Positions 60,115-64,000 of a stretch of 64,000 bases of DNA are shown one piece after another (positions within the stretch are counted from its first letter, which is position 1; each line of letters starts with the position of its first letter). The translations under genes were made by a program, and so were the position numbers. Location: NCBI GenBank assembly GCA_028622995.1, contig JAJQJQ010000004.1:2108001-2172000 (forward strand), read 5' to 3'. The notes below the pieces were generated by a model that did not search any database, had not been told where the DNA came from, and worked only from the letters and a program-made list of their open reading frames with translations. This stretch comes from Panagrolaimus kolymaensis. Its lineage: Eukaryota; Nematoda; Chromadorea; Rhabditida; Panagrolaimidae.

Positions 60115-61578
60115 ATGTCATTCACTTGGTTAACAAAAATTGCTTCAATTCTTAGTGCTACAGTGCTTCTTGTAATAGGTTATGGATATATTTCATCAAA
60201 TTCAGAAAATTCATCCCCAAATTTTATTAATCTTTCAACAACTTCGCCCAATAAACAAACTTTTATTCCTCCACGTAATCCTGTGACAACGCGATTACCT
60301 TTAGTTTTAGCGTATAATACATTTTTTGGTTCATCAATTTTTAATTCAAGAACCAGAAATGAACTTAAAAATTGTAAATATGAATGTCGATATTCAGAAA
60401 ATAAAGCGTAAGTTTTGTTGGGAATTTTTTTGAAAAAAGAAGTTTGATTCGATTTAATTAGAATCCTCAAATCTGTGTTTAAAATTTTACCACAAATTTT
60501 TTTATTATCTGTTATTATTTATCCAATTTCTTTCCAGACTGTATCCACAAGCTGATGCAGTGATATTTCATGCAAGAGATTTTAAAATGGATCCAATGCT
60601 TTATTCTAATATTAAACCCGATCGCTTAAATATTTTCTATGCTCTCGAAGCAGCTCCAAACGAAAAAATAATATCAAAAAGAATTCCCAAAGATTTCTTC
60701 AATGTTTCCATGACCTTTCGAAAAGATAGCACCATTTGGAGACCGTACGATAAATTTGAAGAAATTCAACCTCACGAACAAGGGAATAAAAAGCTTGCGT
60801 GGTCTGAAGAACAAGTAAGCTTCATTCAAATGTTTTTAGAAGTTTAAAATTTAATGAAATTTTTTGTGTTTTTAGATTGAAAAAAAATTGGCAAAGAAAA
60901 CAAAGTTAGCTTTGCAATTTGTTTCAAATTGTCGAACAAATTCAAAAAGAGAAAAATATTTGGCGGTATTGGAAAGATATGAAAATTTAACCATTTTTGG
61001 GAAATGCAATAATCAACCATTTCAAAATAATCGATCCATGGCTAAACAATTTGGTAAGTTTTAAATCATTTTTTCTTCGTTTCATTTTTTTTCAATTTTG
61101 ACAATTTTTAGAAAAACATTATTTTTATTTAGCTTTTGAAAATGCAGTTTGCGATGATTATGTTACAGAAAAATTTTGGAGATTAAAAAATTTAATTGTT
61201 CCTGTCGTTTTGAAACGTTCCATTCTTAAAGGAATCATCGATGACGAATATTTCATTGCTGCTGATGATTTTGCTTCACCTGAAGCCCTTATAGAAAGAT
61301 TACAATATCTTTCTGAAAACCCTGAAGAATATAAAAAGTAAGGGAGAAAACCTTCCAAAGGTGTTTTTTATTTAAAGTGGAAAATTTGCAGGTACTTTGG
61401 TTGGACGAAAAAATATAAAAAGACAACAGCCACAAATTTGGATGATTTTTGTAAAATTTGTGAAATGGCAGCCAAAAAGGAAAAACATCGAATTGAAAAT
61501 ATTCAAAAATGGTGGGAATTGGATGCAAATTGCAAAACGAGCTTTGCTCAAAGATTGATAGGCAAAACGTGGTTTTAG
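60115..61578 (+). CDS. alpha-1,3-fucosyltransferase-like protein (GT10 family)
   Basis: Five exons (60115-60407, 60538-60814, 60876-61053, 61112-61337, 61392-61578) join in frame to 386 residues. Type II topology: short cytosolic N-terminus, one membrane segment (IASILSATVLLVIGYGYISS), Ser/Pro-rich stem, catalytic part in the Golgi lumen. GT10 marks: AVIFHARDF, FYALEAAPNE, FNVSMTFRKDSTIWRPYDKF, then FVSNCRTNSKREKYLAVLER and the hallmark donor-binding motif FYLAFENAVCDDYVTEKFWR. The last segment, IDDEYFIAADDFASPEALIE, is also typical. It should move fucose from GDP-fucose to glycans, probably in alpha-1,3 linkage. The motif and overall length match nematode members. Confidence 0.93.
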
Positions 61579-62131
61579 AAGTTCTTTTAAACACATTCTT
61601 TAAACTGTTTTTACGGGTGTCAAAATTTTTGTGTTTACGGGTATTATTATTATAAATTCCTCATTTGTTGTAAATAATGAAAATGTAATTGTAAATATGC
61701 AATTATTTAAATAAACTTTTTTTGCTGCTAATAAATATTTAAAGAAAATCATCTAAAAAAATCCAAGAGATATATTAGAAATTATAATATTCTTTTGTTG
61801 CTTCTTTTTTGGTATTAGTTTTACAAAACATGTATGCCCTTTAAAAAACGCAGAAGCCATAGAAAGTTATCATGAGAGAATTTTTATTTAACCTAATCTT
61901 TTTTCTCTAATAATTTTCTTTAAAAACAAAATTGTATTATTTAACTTTTTTTTACTAACAAAATCAAAAGAATTAATCCTTTGCAAAAAAAGTATGAAAG
62001 CCAAATTAATTTATTTTTTGAATAACATAAAAAAATAAAATGAAATAAAATATGTAATAATTAACCATGTTTAAAAAAATGTTAATAAAAAAAGTAATAA
62101 CCGTTTTTTTCCTTTTCTCTCTCGCTTTTTC
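61579..62131. other. spacer between convergent genes
   Basis: A/T-rich, with AATAAA signals near 61710. No gene seen. Confidence 0.5.
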
Positions 62132-62591
62132 TCAAATAATAATGTTGTGTTTTAAAATAATGGAAACAAAAAAGCTTAAAAATTGAGTAATAAAAATTTT
62201 ATGTGCCGTAGAGGAATTGCATCGTGGCGTACTACAGCAACATATTTCACTGCTATCTCCCAACAAGCCTTTAACACAGCGATTTCGAACATGGAAACGC
62301 TAAAAAAATAGATTGGTTGAATTTTATTTGGATTTGAAATTTTAAATAAGTAAATCAAAAAATGCTTACATTGCAATAAAATTCACTATCACAACTTCGT
62401 TCCACGTGACCATTATGAACAATTTTAATACAATTTTCTGCTCTAGAATTTATCATCCATTCCAAAGGTTTATTACAAAAATGCCTCCAATATGGCATTT
62501 CAGAAATTGAATTCTTTTCAAAGAAGCATTCCACTGTTTCCAATGATGGCAAAATCGAACATAATAAAATTGCCGAAAACCAAAATTTCAT
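62132..62591 (-). CDS. small secreted Ly6/uPAR-like protein, probably GPI-anchored
   Basis: Two exons (62370-62591, 62132-62299) join in frame to 129 residues. The ATG at 62591 starts a signal peptide (MKFWFSAILLCSILPSLETV). The mature part has ten or more cysteines, with ECFFEKN at the start and ICCCSTPRCNSS at the end. The closing CC...CN pattern is that of three-finger Ly6/uPAR domains. A hydrophobic tail (FITQFLSFFVSIIL) follows, as in GPI-anchored members such as the C. elegans ODR-2/HOT group. Expected at the outer cell surface. The fold call rests on cysteine layout. Confidence 0.65.
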
Positions 62592-64000
62592 GTTCACTAT
62601 TTTTTCTTATTTCTTCCACAAATAAAAAAAAGTGTAAAAATCTTTTTATGGATAAAATCAAAAAGTTGCCTTTTTATTTAAGGAAAAATAAAACTTTTTT
62701 TCTTTCTTTAAGTCGTTGCAAAATGAAGAGATCGCTCAAGCATGACTGACGACGGCAACTTCAAACTTCAACGACGAAGACGACGACGATTTTAACGCCC
62801 TTTAAAGAAGAAAAAAAACATTCAAACATGCGTAAACTGTTTTTTTCTTTTTTCTAGGATGAAAAAAATTTTAACAAGGAAATAAACAAAGCAGCAAGAT
62901 ATTTAGCGAAGAGAATGAATCTATATGAGTCATTTATGAAATAAAAATAACAAAAGCCACTATTACCATCATCATCGCCATCATCAAAACGTCTCAACTA
63001 GAGTGAGACACTCTCTCGTAAGTAACAACAACTTTATTTCTTTTTTGCCGCCAGAAATAAAAAAAAAGGAAAAAAGTGAAAAAATCTTTCCTCCTTCAAA
63101 TTTTTCTTTTGCTTCCAAAAAGAGGAAGGCCTGCCTCAACGTTTCTCGTTCCTTATTTTTCTTTTTTTGTTTTATTTTTTTCCCATAGTTTTTCTTTCAA
63201 CTACCACCAGAAGCCGAAAACAAAAAACAGAAGAAAAATGGCGGAAGAAAACAAATCCATCATTTTTGTCTTCGGCAGCTTTTTCCCTTGTATGTATTAT
63301 GTAGACAGCTCCCGTCAAATTTTTTTCTGCCAAAAAAAGCATTGTTTACATTTTCATTTAAAATGCGCAATCCCTTTCTTATTCTTTATTTTAGTTTTTT
63401 CTTATGTGTTTGACGTGAAGAAATATAAATATTATAAAAACTGAAATGAACCGAAACAAGTTAAATAAAAATATGATATGAGTCAGTGCCACTTTATGAT
63501 GGCTAAAGAACATGGTTAAAATTATTGAATGGATGATTCATAAATTCCATAAAATAGTATTTTTAAAGAATCGGGTTTAATTTGGCAACGAATATGCACA
63601 AAAAAAATGAATTAGGCATGATTGAATTTTAATTATTAAAAAAAATTAAAAAAACCGCAAAGAAAAAATTTCATTGGAATCTGTATCATTTATTATTCAT
63701 TGGAAATGTAATAGAATTTGCTTCTGATCAAGGAGACAATAATCTTAAAAGTTTTATTTTTTTCAAAGCTTTGCTGTAGGCTGGCTTTTCATAATTGATT
63801 TCTTGTGGATTTAAAAACCAAAGCTTGGCTACAAATGGAAATATTGTTTCGTTAAATTTATGATCGATCATCGATAAATTTTTGCGTCGTTTTTAATTCT
63901 TTTTTCATTTTGAGTTAATTTTGTTTTGCAAATTTAAATAAAGATTTCATTTCACAATTCGAGATTAAAGCAGAATAATTTATGAATAAATAAAAATTAT
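62592..64000. other. non-coding stretch to window end
   Basis: A/T-rich, with long homopolymers and CGACGACGACG near 62775-62790. The frame 63076-63444 contains mainly Phe, Lys and Ser and overlaps another frame of like quality. No gene supported. Confidence 0.45.

Noticed and set aside
1..64000. tRNA, rRNA or spliced-leader RNA genes
   Set aside because: Reading for tRNA B-box-like and SL-like sequence gave nothing I could support; a covariance-model search would be needed to exclude them.

Overview
The window is nuclear DNA of a nematode. Genes are split by many short introns (mostly about 45-110 nt) with TTTTAG/TTTCAG acceptors, DNA is strongly A/T-rich, and several genes start just after a polypyrimidine-AG site that fits spliced-leader trans-splicing. 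Families are nematode-typical: a DSL Notch ligand, SODH-type alcohol dehydrogenases, K-Cl cotransporters, a DUF273 glycosyltransferase relic, Ly6-like and CPG4-like secreted proteins. An F-box-like family of the kind I know from Panagrolaimidae points to Tylenchina; genus is a guess.

Layout. 0-3.7 kb: a possible gene tail, a small membrane protein and an alcohol dehydrogenase relic. 3.7-19.1 kb: a segment bounded by a long imperfect inverted repeat, holding a truncated DHX37-type helicase, a 2.2-kb minisatellite, a KH-domain protein, a TRM10/MRPP1-like methyltransferase, a secreted CPG4-like protein, a HAT-like plus F-box-like gene and an unrecognised gene. 19.2-24.9 kb: two more F-box-like genes (one with a stop created at a splice junction), a broken and an intact alcohol dehydrogenase, and a DUF273 relic. 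26.4-28.5 kb: a divergent kinase between direct repeats. 28.6-32.5 kb: a complete Delta/LAG-2-like ligand. 32.5-37.6 kb: a gene desert. 37.6-40.7 kb: a basic-motif protein and an RNF216-like RBR ubiquitin ligase. 42.7-58.2 kb: two tandem K-Cl cotransporter genes; the second carries a young non-autonomous LTR element in a 4-kb first intron. 60.1-62.6 kb: a GT10 fucosyltransferase and a Ly6-like secreted protein.

There is no bacterial-style operon. Possible co-transcription is seen only at 17.3-18.6 kb, where two minus-strand genes lie about 100 nt apart. The main themes are duplication and decay (three alcohol dehydrogenase pieces, F-box-like paralogues, the tandem transporters with a converted last exon) and repeats placed at gene breakpoints. 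Exon limits were derived by hand from reading frame and GT/AG sites; frame sums were checked for each full gene model. No database search was possible, so family names rest on motif recognition.
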